From: Diphasiastrum complanatum
Lineage: Eukaryota > Streptophyta > Lycopodiopsida > Lycopodiales > Lycopodiaceae
Length of the DNA: 64,000 nucleotides
Direction of reading: 5' to 3'
NCBI GenBank assembly: GCA_029204225.1
Contig: CM055112.1
Span: forward strand, 22,382,578-22,446,577
Position 1 is the first letter of the stretch; each line of letters begins with the position of its first letter. The notes under the pieces are model-generated. The model was not told the origin of the DNA. It made no database searches and saw only the letters and a list, made by a program, of their open reading frames with translations. Positions 31,218-43,230 of the stretch are shown here, piece by piece. Position numbers and translations under genes: made by a program.

Positions 31218-34199
31218 TGCAAAATAAGATAAAAATTCCATTAGCTGCAATTTTGAGAACTATTTCCATTGATAAAGCATTAAACATTGGCATGAACCAA
31301 AAGGTGGTTCTCTCCTAAACTAGAGGTGACTTCCTTTTTTCTGTTGTGTGAGAGAGAGAGAAAAAGAGAGTATAGATGGGAGTGAGAATGAGATGGGGAT
31401 GAATGTGAGTGAGAAGATTGATAGTGTTTAGGATTTTTAGTTCAATGATGGATGTTGATAGTATGTGTTTTGTTATCATAAGTTCTAAGATCTTTTTTGT
31501 TTGTGATGTAGGCTTGGATATGAAAAATGAAAAAACAACTTTCATTGCAAAGGATTGAAAGATCAAGTGCATGCAAAAGGAAAAGCAAACATTGCAAAAC
31601 AATGGAAATACATTAGTAAAGGTAAATTCACATTTATTTTGATTCATTTGATATTTAGTTGATAACTTAATGTGTTATCTATTGATGCATTATATTGTGG
31701 TTTCCATTACTTTCCATTGTGCTTTTCATTACTTTCTATTGTGCATTCTAGCATGCAAATCATGTGCTAAAATAGATACATTGCATTGAATTTATCAATA
31801 GATACATTTGCATTCCATAGATGTGCATCAAATAGACTATACATTGGATTGAATACATCAATAAATACATTTGCATTCAATAGATGTGCATTCAATAGAC
31901 TATACATTTGCATTCATGAATTATAAAATATATGCATTCAAAATTTTTGCAAGAATGATGTGAGGCCAAAACATTATATTGATTGATTTTTAAAAAAAGT
32001 ACATTGATGAGAGAATATATTCTCCCTTCCTACATTGCCTTCTACAAGGCCTTACATTTAGTTTAAAAACCTCTACTCATCATCACTTCCTCCCTCCTCG
32101 CCTCCTTCACTTGTATGTATACGTTGGTGTCCACATCTTCAAACTCCCCTTCGCTCTCTCACGTTCTCTTCCACATTTTGCTCTTAAAAATTTTCACATT
32201 TTCTTCCACATCATGAACGCTTGAAGTTGTAGAGCCTCTCTACAAAATAGAATCAAAGATTTAATTTAACTGAGATTAAACTTACTTGTAAACCACAAAG
32301 TAAACAATCACAAAACAATAAAGGTTAAGAGTTTACGATTGGAAATAATCCATAGGATTCCATAAAAGTCTTAAGGCCAGCATATCCATGATCGTAACCT
32401 TGTTTGTACTCCACTTGACCTACTATTTGAAAACATTGTATCAAAGAAAAACTTTAAGCTGGTAACTGGTGGCCGCCCGCCCGGCTATTTACCCAGAGCC
32501 TAAAACTGAAGATCGAGCATCACTCGACTCCCAACAGACTGCAACTTTTCCATCTGTTTCTGCTGGTTCTTTCTGGGATTAGCCCCAAGGTGCCAGGGCA
32601 TTTTCCAAGTTAGAAAGTAGTGGAGAATGGGAGTGAAAGAGTAGTGAAAACTTTTAGATTAGAAGAGTAAGCAATGACAAGAAAGCAATAGATGAATAGT
32701 AAGCAAGATCAATAGAGCAAGCAATAGCAAGAGCAAGATCACTAACAATGAAGAGCAACCAAAAGCAAGCAAGCAAGCAAGAAAGATCTATAGAGCTTGG
32801 AAGAGCAATAGCAAGCAAGAGCGCTAAACACTAGATTAGGAAAACCTATAAAACTTGAAAGCAAAAGAAGAGGAGCAAGAATGCTCGCAAAAATGTTGTT
32901 TTGTTGGCATTCAAGTTTCGCATGGATTATTCACACAGAAGTTATCCCGCATGGATAATTCACGCGATATCCACGCATGGATGTTCCACGCGGTTTTTTT
33001 TCCTCTCTTCACACGTGAGAGGGTCTCCCACATGGGCTTGCATGCTTCAAATGTCATTCAATATTCTCATAATTTTTTTTAGATATTATGAAAATATTTT
33101 ATTTTAGGATTTTACATAAAATATATTTTTTAATATGATGGAATATAAAAAAAATCAATTCAAAGATCATTATCGTAGTATTTAATTGTTAAGCTAGTTT
33201 TATATTGTTATAAATTTTATTTTTCTTGAGATTTGACATACAAGACAAAATCATGAGATAAGAAATAGTACATATTATTATTAAACAAGTAATTTGACAA
33301 GTTTTTAAGATTTTATGACATAATACTATGTCAAATCGGTGATGTCATAAAACAGTTAGTTTATTAATAATCTAGTGTCATAGATTTGATATAACTTGAT
33401 GACATAATTATATGGTCAAATAGAAAAATTTGCTTTTGTCATGTGGCCTCTTAAATGGTTGCATGGGATCATTTAGATTCATGATCAAAAGCATTTATGT
33501 TAGTGATATGTGACCTATTTGATATATCTTTTTAATTGTTGGTGTGTGACCTGTATAACCTTATATGAAATCATAGTAATTAGTTGAAATATCATTTAGC
33601 ATTGTAATAAAGATGTTGATCAATGGTGTGCTATCTAGTATATGCTTAATTGACATTGTCCAATTGCTCATCTTTTCTTTTCGATTTGAGGAACATCATC
33701 TTGCATACAAAGCAACCATAGATAGAAAGGGCGAATGCATATTGCTCGTCATGAGATACCATGGCACACTAGGCCAATCCAAAGAGATTTATCCCTAAGT
33801 AGCTCGAGCCAAGTATTAATTAATCAAATGAGTGATTGAGTGGGCAATGAATCATTTGAGTATATGACTGATTGTTTGATTTTGATCAGTCCATCTTGAA
33901 GGAAAGATTGAGTGAGATCATCACTCATCTTAGACAAGAGTTCAAACTGAAAGCTTCGAACATTGACTGCTATGTGGTCTTTAAATTAGTTGAGATAGGC
34001 ATGCGCGCACTATCTACTGATGTCTAACATTTTTTAGTATGAACCTCATTTTGATTGCTCGTCATGTGTTGCCCCACCCAAGCAATTTTCTTGATAGCAA
34101 TGTTACTAGAATATTAGATTTACATTAAGCATAAGTAGAATATACATGGATTAGATGTTGGCATGTCTTAAACAAATTTTATTATATTTGTTCAGTACA
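31218..34199. other. Stretch with small repeats and no gene recognised
   Basis: No gene recognised. It contains a two-copy tandem repeat at about 31,778-31,911 (core ATACATTTGCATTC and AATAGACTATACATT), a degenerate AGCAA-rich tract at about 32,690-32,830, and a short cluster of the palindromic words ATGGATAATTCACGC and CACGCATGGATGTTCCACGC (32,921-32,995). A GC-richer patch at 32,461-32,600 has an open frame (AIYPEPKTEDRASLDSQQ) that could be a captured exon, but I cannot place it. Confidence 0.4.
32921..32998 (+). repeat. Short relative of the GTGGATAATCCAC palindromic repeat
   Basis: Contains GCATGGATAATTCACGC and CCACGCATGGATGTTCCACGC-like words. The final TGGATGTTCCACGC matches the same junction in the full copies at 1,792 and 46,180. 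Confidence 0.5.
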
Positions 34200-34581
34200 T
34201 ACGGTCTCATAATCATGAAAGAGTTAAAGGTAACCAACACTCCCAATTCTAGAAAGGTGTGTAGCCCTTGTTTTCTTCTGTTAAAGACTTGGTTCAAATG
34301 TTTTTTGTTGGAGGATGAGTTCCACAAAAAAGCCCAAACGCCACAGGGAGGGAGCATGTGGTGACATTCTGGAGTAGGATATAATCGTGTGGTTCGGGAG
34401 TTTTGATTAGAACTCTATAATGTTCTCTATGTTTTTCTCTTCGTGTGTTTACGGTGGCTGTGAGTGGGGGTGTGTGTGTGTGCATGTGTTTGCGTGTATT
34501 TGTGTGTGTTTGTGTGTGTGCATGTGTGTGTTTCATGCTACTGGCTTACGGTTTGTGTTATATAGTAATTTATGTTTCATG

Positions 34582-34668
<87 letters not shown>
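34200..34668 (-). repeat. Composite microsatellite-bearing repeat, copy C (inverted)
   Basis: This is the reverse complement of the 1.9-2.75 kb family: GTAACCAACACTCCCAATTC, CTTGTTTTCTTCTGTTAAAG and CCACAAAAAAGCCCAAACGC, then the module equivalent to 2,340-2,500 with GT-rich sequence (34,467-34,530), ending in ATGTTTCATGCTTGAGAG and (GA)n at about 34,585-34,668. The position corresponding to the CCCTAAA block in copy B is here TTTACGGTGGCTGTGAG, so the telomere-like units have decayed or expanded independently. Confidence 0.75.
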
Positions 34669-34669
<1 letters not shown>

Positions 34670-34697
34670 ATACATCTAATATTTTCAACTTTTGCAG

Positions 34698-35727
34698 AAG
34701 AAGGAGCATAAGTTGGTTTCAAGGAAAAGAGTTGCAAGAGAGATTGAGAATATTATTGATAGGATAAATCACATGAATATTGATTTTGGATCATCATTGG
34801 CCTTAGATGATGCTCTTGTTGATGATGACCCCTTGCATGGTATAATTAGTTCATCAATGCCTTTTGATTCAATCCATGTCTCCAAATCTCTAGAATGTTC
34901 TCTACACCCAACCACACCTATCCTGGATGTTGCACATTAGTCTTCCATGATACTCCACATGGATTTCACAAACTTGACCACCCCTTTAAAAAAGAGAACA
35001 CTTCTTGGACGTATTATGACTTATAGTTTGAAAGAGAATTGCAATTTACTACGCACTGTTGATGTGTCAAAAGACGTTCTAGGTTCTTTGTCTGACCTTC
35101 CTCTTCCACCTAGCTTGCAACCATTAGTAAAAACTTTCATTAGAAGTAGATATTCGTGGTGGCCACTCCAATCACCATTACCATTAAATGGAACACCATT
35201 TACGTATTGGGGTCGAATGTACATGATCATGCCTTGGTGAACACTTTCATGAGGCTGGTTTGGGCCTTTTTGCATTGAGTAGTATTGAGGTCCCTCTAAA
35301 TAGTGTTGTGACATTGATGCCATATGTAGGACCTCAATACAATTGGGGTGATTGGCATGCTTTGTGTCATCACTAATGGAGGATGCAAGTGTATGGCTTG
35401 AATTCAAATGCTTGTTCTTTAGAGGAGCAACGCATGCAAGGAGACAACATCTCAAGGGCAAATCATACATACATTGATGGATGTCCAGATGTGCATGGAA
35501 ACATTGTTGCATATATAAATAGTTCCATTGGCCACCCTCTATTGACGAATTGTGATTTTGAAGAATGCACCAATGGAAAAGAAGAATATTTTACTAGGAA
35601 TGTAAAGGGAACTTATGTAATGGTCTGTGCCACTGGATCTATCAGGTTTGGAGAGGAATTGTTCATCAAGTATAGTTTCAACCGTCCTCTACCCAAATGT
35701 TTGCAAAAGACAATAAGTCAAATGTGA
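34698..35727 (+). pseudogene. SET-domain protein, decayed, upstream of TNP2
   Basis: Coding begins right after a consensus acceptor (CTTTTGCAG) that follows the (GA)n tract. An N-terminal part of about 180 codons (KKEHKLVSRKRVAREIENII, LLRTVDVSKDVLGSLSDLPL) is unrecognised and has one TAG near 34,938. After a frame change near 35,225 come SET-domain landmarks: HEAGLGLFALSSIE, LMPYVGPQYNWGDW, NHTYIDG...GNIVAYINSS, TNCDFEE and, at the end, SIRFGEELFIKYSF, with the catalytic-type Tyr. These match the SET order G.G.fa, Y.G, YiDg..gN.a.fiNhs, NC and GEEl..dY. A TAA sits near 35,366. SET domains methylate protein lysines. It could be the first gene of the adjacent CACTA element or a captured host fragment. 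Confidence 0.6.
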
Positions 35728-35819
35728 AGATATAAATTTTGTTGATATGCAGATATGTATAATCCATGCATCTTGATTGTATTTGGTTTGTGTCATTAAA
35801 TATGTCAAATGTTTGGAGC

Positions 35820-36092
35820 ATTATTCGTCATTTGCCTAGATGTTTACATAAGATAATAAGTGAACTCTAATGAATGTGAAATTCATAAATATGTAAGTAT
35901 GTAGAAGCATGCAATTCTTTGAGTTCATTGAATGTTAACAAGTTGAAAAGAAAAATGGTCTAATAGATACATTGGTATGTTCATATTTTTTAAACAAAGA
36001 GGTAATTTATATTCATATGCAACATTTAGATCTATCAAGTATCGGGAGGAAATGTTTATCAAGCATTGTTTTAACCTACTTCTTTTTATTTT
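35820..36092 (+). repeat. Duplicated vestiges of the SET-domain C-terminus
   Basis: Two later stretches repeat the end of the SET coding sequence. 35,837-35,874 (CCTAGATGTTTACATAAG, ATAATAAGTGAACT) resembles 35,690-35,722. 36,030-36,080 (ATCTATCAAGTATCGGGAGG, then TTTATCAAGCATTGTTTTAACC) resembles 35,638-35,683. This indicates local tandem duplication of the gene's last part. Confidence 0.55.
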
Positions 36093-36107
36093 GGTATATA
36101 GGATTCT

Positions 36108-39100
36108 TCATCCTCATTTAGCGTTGGAGACAATAATCCTCGTAATGGTCGACGTAGACGACGAATGCAATACAACGGTCCTCATATAAAGCAGTTACAT
36201 CGTCGTCTACGTATAGGCTTAAAAGAGAGGATGAAAACTGATGAGCGCATTAATCAAGAGACTAATGCATCTGAATCTAGCTCATCTAGATCTACTTCTT
36301 CGCAAACAAGTTCCGACGATGAAAATGAGCTTCCAATGAATGATGAATTTGAAGTCATGGAAGACATGTTAGATGATATGTACGAGAACAATAGTGTAGC
36401 TAGACACAATGAACAAGATGAGGGGGCACTTTTGTCTAAAGAAGAAAAGAACTTGCGAGAAGAATCAAAGATCGCATTGTATCCTAGAGCAAAGACATCT
36501 CGTTTGGCGACTTCTCTACTTGTATTAAATCTTCAAGCCAAATATAGATGGAGTGACCAAAGCCTAACATCATTATTTGAGTAAAAAAAATTTCATCTAC
36601 TTGTCATTTTTGCTTTGAAACAAAATTTACAATTTGGACATCTAGTGATAATTTTTTTACAATGACTTCTTTTGTCATGTACAGACTATTGAAAAACAAA
36701 ATTCTCCCAGAATGGAACGTCATGCCTGAGACAAGAGATGAGGCACAAAAGATGTTGTCTAACATTGGGATGGACTACAAGCAATATCATGCATGTCCAA
36801 AAGATTGTATTTTATATCAAAGAAGGTACGAATCACTCAAGAAATGTCCCATTTGTGATACTCCTCGATATAGAGATGATTTGCAAGGGGCCACCATTTC
36901 GTGCAAAGTTTTACGACATTTTTCAGTAATTCCACGATTGCAACGTTTAGTTCGTTGTAAATCTCTTGCACAACTTATGGACTGGCATGCACACCATACC
37001 TCTACGGATGGGATGATGAGGGTACCTTCAAAAATTCTCCTGTATGAAAACACATCAACAAAGAGTATCCAAGCTTTGCCAATGAGTCAAGAAATGTGAG
37101 ATTTGGTCTTGCAACAGATGGTGTGAACCCCTTTGGTGTACGAGCAACTACGTGGTCTATTTGGCCTGTTTGCTTGGTAAATTATAATATTCCTCCTTGG
37201 TTGAGTACAAAAAAGAGACACATTATATTGGCATTTCTAATTTCTAGCCAACGCAAGGTTAAGAACATGGATGTGTATCTTAAGCCGCTTATTGACGAGT
37301 GGAAGGGGATAAAGGCATATGACATTTTGTGCCCCTTACATGAGAGGGAATTTACACTACATGCCATTGTAATGTGGACAATGCATCACTATCCAAGATT
37401 AGGTGAATGCTCAAGTAATCATTAAAACAATGTCTATCTTGTGTACGTAGGAGTTTGTTTACAGTTACATACAACTAGTAATTCCTGACATTTACATGAT
37501 ATACTACAATGGCTATCATACTATTCTTTGACATATACTTTTTTTAATAGTGATTGATAGTATCCATTTTTTAGACAGGCTTTCAAACGGCTAGAAAAAA
37601 TGCTTGTATTTTGTGTGGGCCAAATCTTTTGGGAAGATACTCTTATAGTCTCAAAAAAGTGGTTTATGAAAATCATCGTAAATACTTGCATGAAAGCCAT
37701 CCATTCAAAGACACTCATAGAAGAGGTTTTGGAGGAAGAGTTGAGAGAGAGATGCCTCCAAAGAGGATGTCTGTGGAAGATTGACGAAAACTATGGGAGG
37801 AATCTCAAGCAAAGCCAATCAATGGTATAAAAAAATTATCTATATTTCATCATTTGGAATATTGGAATAACCTTTTGATTAATCACCTACTTGATGCACA
37901 TATTTAAAAATGTGGGTGAATCTATTTGGAAACACTTGATTGGTGAGAAAGATACAATTGCTACAAGGCACGATCTAAAAGAATCAGACACCAAAAAAGA
38001 ATATTGGATAAAGGATGGTGAAGATCATGCTCCAAAAGTACCTTGGACATTCACTAAGGAGGAGCTTAACCATGTGCGCTCCATTATTCATGACATTAGA
38101 ACACCAACTGGTTTTGCCCATTCTCTAAGTTCATCATTCACAGTGGATAGAAAGTTGCAAGGTCTCAAATCTCATGATTGGCTAAAGATGATTCAATTCA
38201 TCTATCCATTGTCAATTCATGGGTGCTTGTCAAAAGATATTTGTGAGACCATATACAAACTTTGAATCATTGTTTGGTATTTACATGTACTTGGTGCATT
38301 TTTTAATTTAGTATTTATTGATTGGAAATTCAAATAGACATAAAATGGATTAAATATTTTGCAGATGGATGTGTTCAAAAGAAATCCGTGAGCTGAATCT
38401 TCGCAAGAGACATGAGGATATGGTGGAGATTGTGGGCATGTTTGAGAGATATTTTTCGACTTCCATCATGGACTCACAAGTGCATTTATTGGTGCACTTG
38501 AATGAAGAAGTTTCTATTGCTAGTCCAGTGCACACTAGGTATAAGTGCATAAAAAAAATAAAACACTTATTTTTAACCATTTGTGACTTTTTAGGTGGAT
38601 GTTCTTTATGGAAAGATACATGAAAGTCTTAAAAGATTTTGTGCGTCAAAAGGCAAGGCCTGAAGGTAGCATGTCAGAGGGATGGTTAGTACATGAATCT
38701 CTCTTTTATGTTACTGAAATTTTGCACCAACTACATCCATCTACTCCACTATTGTGGCGTGATGAGGAAGCCAAAGAGATAACCAGTGAAAAGCCTCCAG
38801 GGATGGGAAAGGTCCATAGGTTGGCACCCTTCCAACAAGAAACAATTTCTACATTCATGATTTATAATTGTGGAGTTATGGATAAATGGTCAGACCTATA
38901 TGAAGAAGAGAAAATAGAGAGGGCCTTGTCTAGAAAGCGCAAACGATAGAATAGAGGTAGACACATGGCCTCAAGTTCACATGATCTTGAGCCATTGCCC
39001 AAGCAATGCACTATAGAGTGGATGCATGACACACTACAAAAAGGAACAAAAAAGAGACAAAAAATATCAAACACAGAATGGGACTTTTCAAGAGGATGCG

Positions 39101-39698
39101 AATGGAAGGTATTATTCTTTAGATACTTTATTATTAGAACATTCTTATTTATAGCAATATTTGTTTAATCATTTTAAAACACTAGTTCATTCACAGTGAT
39201 TATTTATGAGATTCATGTTTGTCATGTGGCAGTGCAAAATGTATAATGCTATATGGGCTTTTGGTTTCCACTTTCGTGTTGAAAGGATTGATAACAAGAG
39301 ACGCACACGATAGTGGTGTAATAGCATCTTTCCAACAAGAAAGTCAAAGCAGTGCACGAGATCGGAATCCCATCTCAAGAGACATAGAATACGTAGGAAC
39401 TATACAAAATATTTATGATGTGTCATTTGATGAAAGTGGACACTATTTTTTATTTGATGTGAAATGGTTCAAGGTAGTTTGTGGAGGGTCAGATGCATTT
39501 GTAAAATCGGATCCAAGTGGATTTTTTGTGATTGATTCATCAAAAACATTGAGCATGGAGTCCTTTGACACATTGGTGTTGCCTCGTCATTGTGAACAGG
39601 TGCACATGCTATGCTGTGATGCCACGCAAATGTCAAAAATTGAATATCAACATAAACATGGCATGATATACTCGAAAATGAAGATAGGAGCTGGTTAA
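36108..39698 (+). pseudogene. CACTA transposase, TNP2 plus DUF4216-like C-terminus, copy 3
   Basis: This is the best-preserved TNP2 here. Exons joined by GT-AG sites: 36,108-36,580; 36,685-37,402 (PEWNVMPETRDEAQKML, YHACPKDCILYQRRYE, KCPICDTPRY, RFGLATDGVNPFG); 37,579-37,824 (NACILCGPNLLGRYSYSLKK, VEREMPPKRMSVED); then LMHIFKNVGESIW and LQGLKSHDWLKMIQ (about 37,890-38,265); 38,365-38,538 (SQVHLLVHLNEEV); 38,595-39,108 (WMFFMERYMKVLKDFVRQKA, ARPEGSMSEGW). The last exon, from 39,197, has the DUF4216-like HDSGVIASFQ and VSFDESGHYFLFDVKWFKV. Lesions: frame change near 37,030, TGA for Trp at 37,045 and near 37,778, frame changes near 37,893 and 39,303, and a TAG near 38,947. CACTA ends were not found. 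Confidence 0.88.
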
Positions 39699-39854
39699 GT
39701 ATAAATCATGAAGAGGCCTAAGTCATTTTTCAAGAATACATCTCCTAGGTACTTGTCTTATAAATTAAGGGCTAGACCTTTAATAGGAAAAGACATTGCC
39801 TTGGATAACCCTTAACTAGGTCGTCCATACAAAACGACTAGTTGTGAAAAGACA

Positions 39855-40884
39855 TGTTAAACTAGAGTAACTTTAACTCATAGTTAAGTATACCTCTTAT
39901 GGTATAGTTGAACGTATTTTCAGTTTAATTCTTAACTAGACCCTTTCACGGGAGCGACACACCTATTGTTTAAGAGGTGTGTTTGTTCATCCCGTAGAAC
40001 ATATATTGATCTCACACTTCAGTCTCGATCATCAAGAGAGGAGAGTTTATGCTTATGTAAGATATTGAAGAAGTGAATAGAGTTCTGTGAGTTATTCTCC
40101 CTTATCTTTGTTCTCCGCACTGCTGAGTGTGAGTGATCTTAAGTCTGCTAACAATCTCTAACGCATTTCATGAATTACTCTCTGATCAGACGGACGCTCT
40201 AGTGCATTACAGTCGTTTGCTGTGTTTTCGTAAAGCATGCTTTAAAGAACTGTCTTAAAATCATCTTATTCGTCTGTCGCGAATACTTTCTTTTCGACAC
40301 TCAAATAATGACTATCTTTGTGCAGTCTAGCTTGATCATTGAATTGAGTTGTATGTATACAAATGAGATGATAGTCCCTGTCTGAAGAATTGAGTCTCTG
40401 ATCTATTTTCCTGATTGGCATTGACATAAGTTTCTAACGTGCTCTAAAACCATCCGTGCTCTTTAGCCATTAAGTTGGGCTTTAGTTGTTGAGGACCATT
40501 GTCTAGGAACAAATAGTTCGCGAACTCGATTAATTAATTATCTGCGCAGTTGCGAATACATCGAACAATTCCTGATTCTATGTTAACACCTTAGTCAGCC
40601 AAAGTGTAGTATGTCGTACTACTCTGATAACATTTCATTTGTAGAACACGCTTCCTTCAATTCGATAGAGGCCAGATTGTTGTTCTGAATTCATTAACAT
40701 TACCCATTCCAAATATAAGTAATACTGGTTACTTTTTAATTTCTGTCGACAACCAGAATAACATTCAAAACCACTTGCCATAATTACACCAAAAACATAA
40801 CTTTCTAACACTGTCCTCTGTGAGAATGATACTTTTCACTACAAAATATATATTAACCCTGTTGGTATAGCATGACATATAACA
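39855..40884 (+). repeat. Tentative 5' LTR of the Ty3-type element
   Basis: The stretch between TGTTAAACTAGAG (39,855) and CATATAACA (40,884) has TGTTA...TAACA ends and sits five bases before a primer-binding site. No second LTR is present in the window to confirm the borders, so the left boundary is a guess. Confidence 0.35.
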
Positions 40885-40889
40885 ATTTT

Positions 40890-40909
40890 TGGCGCCATTG
40901 TCGGGGATA
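40890..40909 (+). promoter_or_regulatory. Primer-binding site of the Ty3-type element
   Basis: TGGCGCCATTGTCGGGGA closely follows the TGGCGCCGTTGCCGGGGA form common in plant Ty3 elements of the Athila/Tat kind, and lies 70 bp before the gag start. Confidence 0.75.
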
Positions 40910-40959
40910 GTTTAGGAAAGTTATAAGATATCTGACACATCCATTTCCATCTCTAATGT

Positions 40960-42345
40960 ATGTCAGATAGAGAATCGAAATTAGAAAGATACCGGAAGCT
41001 TAGAGAGGAGTTTTTACGAAGACAGAGTGAAAGTACTAGTCGTAGAAATCTAGACGAAATCATTGCTCAGTTACTTGAACTCCTAATTAGCTTCGGTATG
41101 GAGGGTCCTGCTGCATGCTTCACTTCTATCTCTAGAATTAAATATGATTGTTTTAAAAGGACCAGTTCCGATGATGCAGATAGCTATGTCACACAGTTTG
41201 AGTCAATAGCCAATGCGAATAACGAGAGAACTGACGTAGACAAACTTCGAATTTTCCCTGGTCTGCTAAGAAAATAGGCACATATCTAGTATAGCCAGGT
41301 AGAACCAGGCCGTATAGGAACCTGGTACCTGTTGAAAGATGCGTTTCTGAACCAGTTCAGAGAGATAGGTTACAAATCTAGAATTCTTGGATGACTGAAC
41401 AATGTTCAAAAGAAGAGTAAAGAATCTCTTCGCAAATATACACGTAAGGTTAAAAACCTCATAGGAAAATTAACCGGTGTATATCCCGTGGATATGAAAA
41501 TCGAATGGGTTTTGTTTGGTCTACTACCACCAAAGATTGATCGATACTGCAGACAAGGGGACATGAACTCCTTAACAGCTATTATAGCTAGTGCCGAAAA
41601 TTTTGAGACTCCGAAATTAGCATGAAAGCGGCGATCAACGAAGAAATCTCGAAAGTCTAAGACTGATTCCAATGACAGCAATGATGATTTTGATTTTGAT
41701 TCCAGTAGTAGTTCTTCAAGCTCGGAATCTGAAAGTAGCGATTCATCGGAATCAAATGCTAACAAAGGAGAGAAAGGAATAAACGACGAACTAAACGAAA
41801 GGACGACACGAAAGTTGTCGAGGATAAGTCATCAACTTCCAAAGTGGAAAAGCTTTGGAAAAGTACTATGGCTGACCTTAATAAAAAATTTAATGACTTG
41901 AAAGTGCAGATCTCAGAAGTTGCAGATAAAAGACCAAAGGCCTTCTTCTTCTAATTCAAGAATGTGGTGTACAAAATGTAAAACATCTGGACACACCAAG
42001 GAAGACTGCATTACTGTTAATGTCAAATACATTGAAGATCCTGCCCAGGAGGTACTTTTTATTTTTTAGAATGATGCGACTACTAACTATGTACAGGGTA
42101 CTACAGCATCAGCCCAGTAGGACAGACCCAAATTCGCACCAAGAAGACATAATCCTCCTGAATTTGTTGAACCAAAAAAGTCTCAAACCTCGAATAAATC
42201 AGTTTCGAGCAATTGCTACAACTGTGGAGATCCGGGACATTTTTCTCCTAACTGTCCTCAACCACGGAAGCCAATTGGTTACATACCATTATGTTCGAAT
42301 TGCAGAGAACCTGGTCACAAGTATCCTGACTGCCCTCAACCGTAG
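40960..42345 (+). pseudogene. Ty3-type Gag with three CCHC zinc knuckles
   Basis: It starts at the first codons after the primer site (SDRESKLERYRKLREEFLRR). Gag core: DADSYVTQFESIANANNERT, then after stops WYSQVEPGRIGTW, FLNQFREIG and LRKYTRKVKNLIGKL. An acidic Ser/Asp-rich linker follows (DFDSSSSSSSESESSDSS). Three knuckles follow in changing frames: CTKCKTSGHTKEDC (41,968), CYNCGDPGHFSPNC (42,213) and CSNCREPGHKYPDC (42,294), all C-x2-C-x4-H-x4-C. Stops near 41,275, 41,390, 41,624, 42,068 and 42,118 show decay. Gag would bind and package element RNA. Confidence 0.85.
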
Positions 42346-43161
42346 AAGCCGCGACCCAAATATCAGTATGTAGCAACACCAGCTGCTGCAGAAAGCTGCG
42401 TCAGATGCTGTTGTACAGAGAATTGACGTTATTGAAGAAAAATTGGCAAAGGCTGAAGATCAATCCTGGCCAAGTGACGTGAAAAGATTTTTAAAGTCAC
42501 CACAAGAAGCAAAAGCTCCTCGAAACCTAATCAAACAATTTCGACAAAGTGTAGAAAATCCTCGAAGACGAAATCTTCTAGCAAGACAGCGAACAAATCC
42601 ACGACTAAAGAAGATCTCAAGGATGACCTTGACCATGATCGTGATGCTGCGAAGTTATTTGCAAAAGATATCTCGGCAGAAGCAAAGGAAATCATCAACG
42701 CTGAACTAAAGATTGCTGCTGCAGAGAAGGTGGTCAATTTTGAGGAAGAAGACAAAGAAATCGCGAAGACGAAATTGTCTAGTGTTGTTATTGATAAACC
42801 AACCTCAAAATCAAAGACAAAAGAATATGACATCGTAATTGATATCGGATCTCTTCGACCAAACATTACTTTTGAACAGCTGTTGGCAGATAACACTTAT
42901 TACAAAAAGCAGCTGAAAGGCCTTTCTGTGCCTAAGAAGAAGAAGAAAATTTCTCTGCCAGATGTTGGTGTTTTGTCCATTGATTTAGGTGATCTCGGTG
43001 CACCTGAAATTGATGTTACTATTGCAGAATGCGTGATCGAAAAAGTGCCAATTGACTCTGATTCCAGTGTAAATATAATAACAGAAGACACAGCTCATGC
43101 TTTGGGGCTGACTGACATTCAACCAACACAGCGAAACATCAAGTTAGCTGATTTGACATGA
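42346..43161 (+). pseudogene. Ty3-type protease region
   Basis: A Lys/Glu/Ala-rich linker (EDLKDDLDHDRDAAKLFAKD, AEAKEIINAELKIAAAEK) is followed by an open frame from 42,730 with the retropepsin fold: CVIEKVPIDSDSSVNII. The active-site triad is normally Asp-Ser/Thr-Gly; here it reads DSD, a Gly-to-Asp change consistent with a single G-to-A. It is closed by TGA at 43,159-43,161 in DLT-stop-RKPIGELKDVT, again a CGA-to-TGA type change, and coding resumes in frame. Confidence 0.8.
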
Positions 43162-43230
43162 CGAAAACCTATTGGTGAGCTGAAGGATGTCACTGTCTAC
43201 ATTCAGGCCAAGCCAAGCCATTTACTTGGT

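Noticed and set aside
39033-39045. CACTACAAAAAGG as a CACTA terminal inverted repeat
   Set aside because: It lies within the transposase coding region (reading DTLQKGT), and no matching opposite end or 3-bp duplication was found.
42020-42709. Open frames at 42,020-42,373 and 42,443-42,709 as separate genes
   Set aside because: They are out-of-frame shadows; the zinc knuckles and the gag-pol linker lie in the neighbouring frames.
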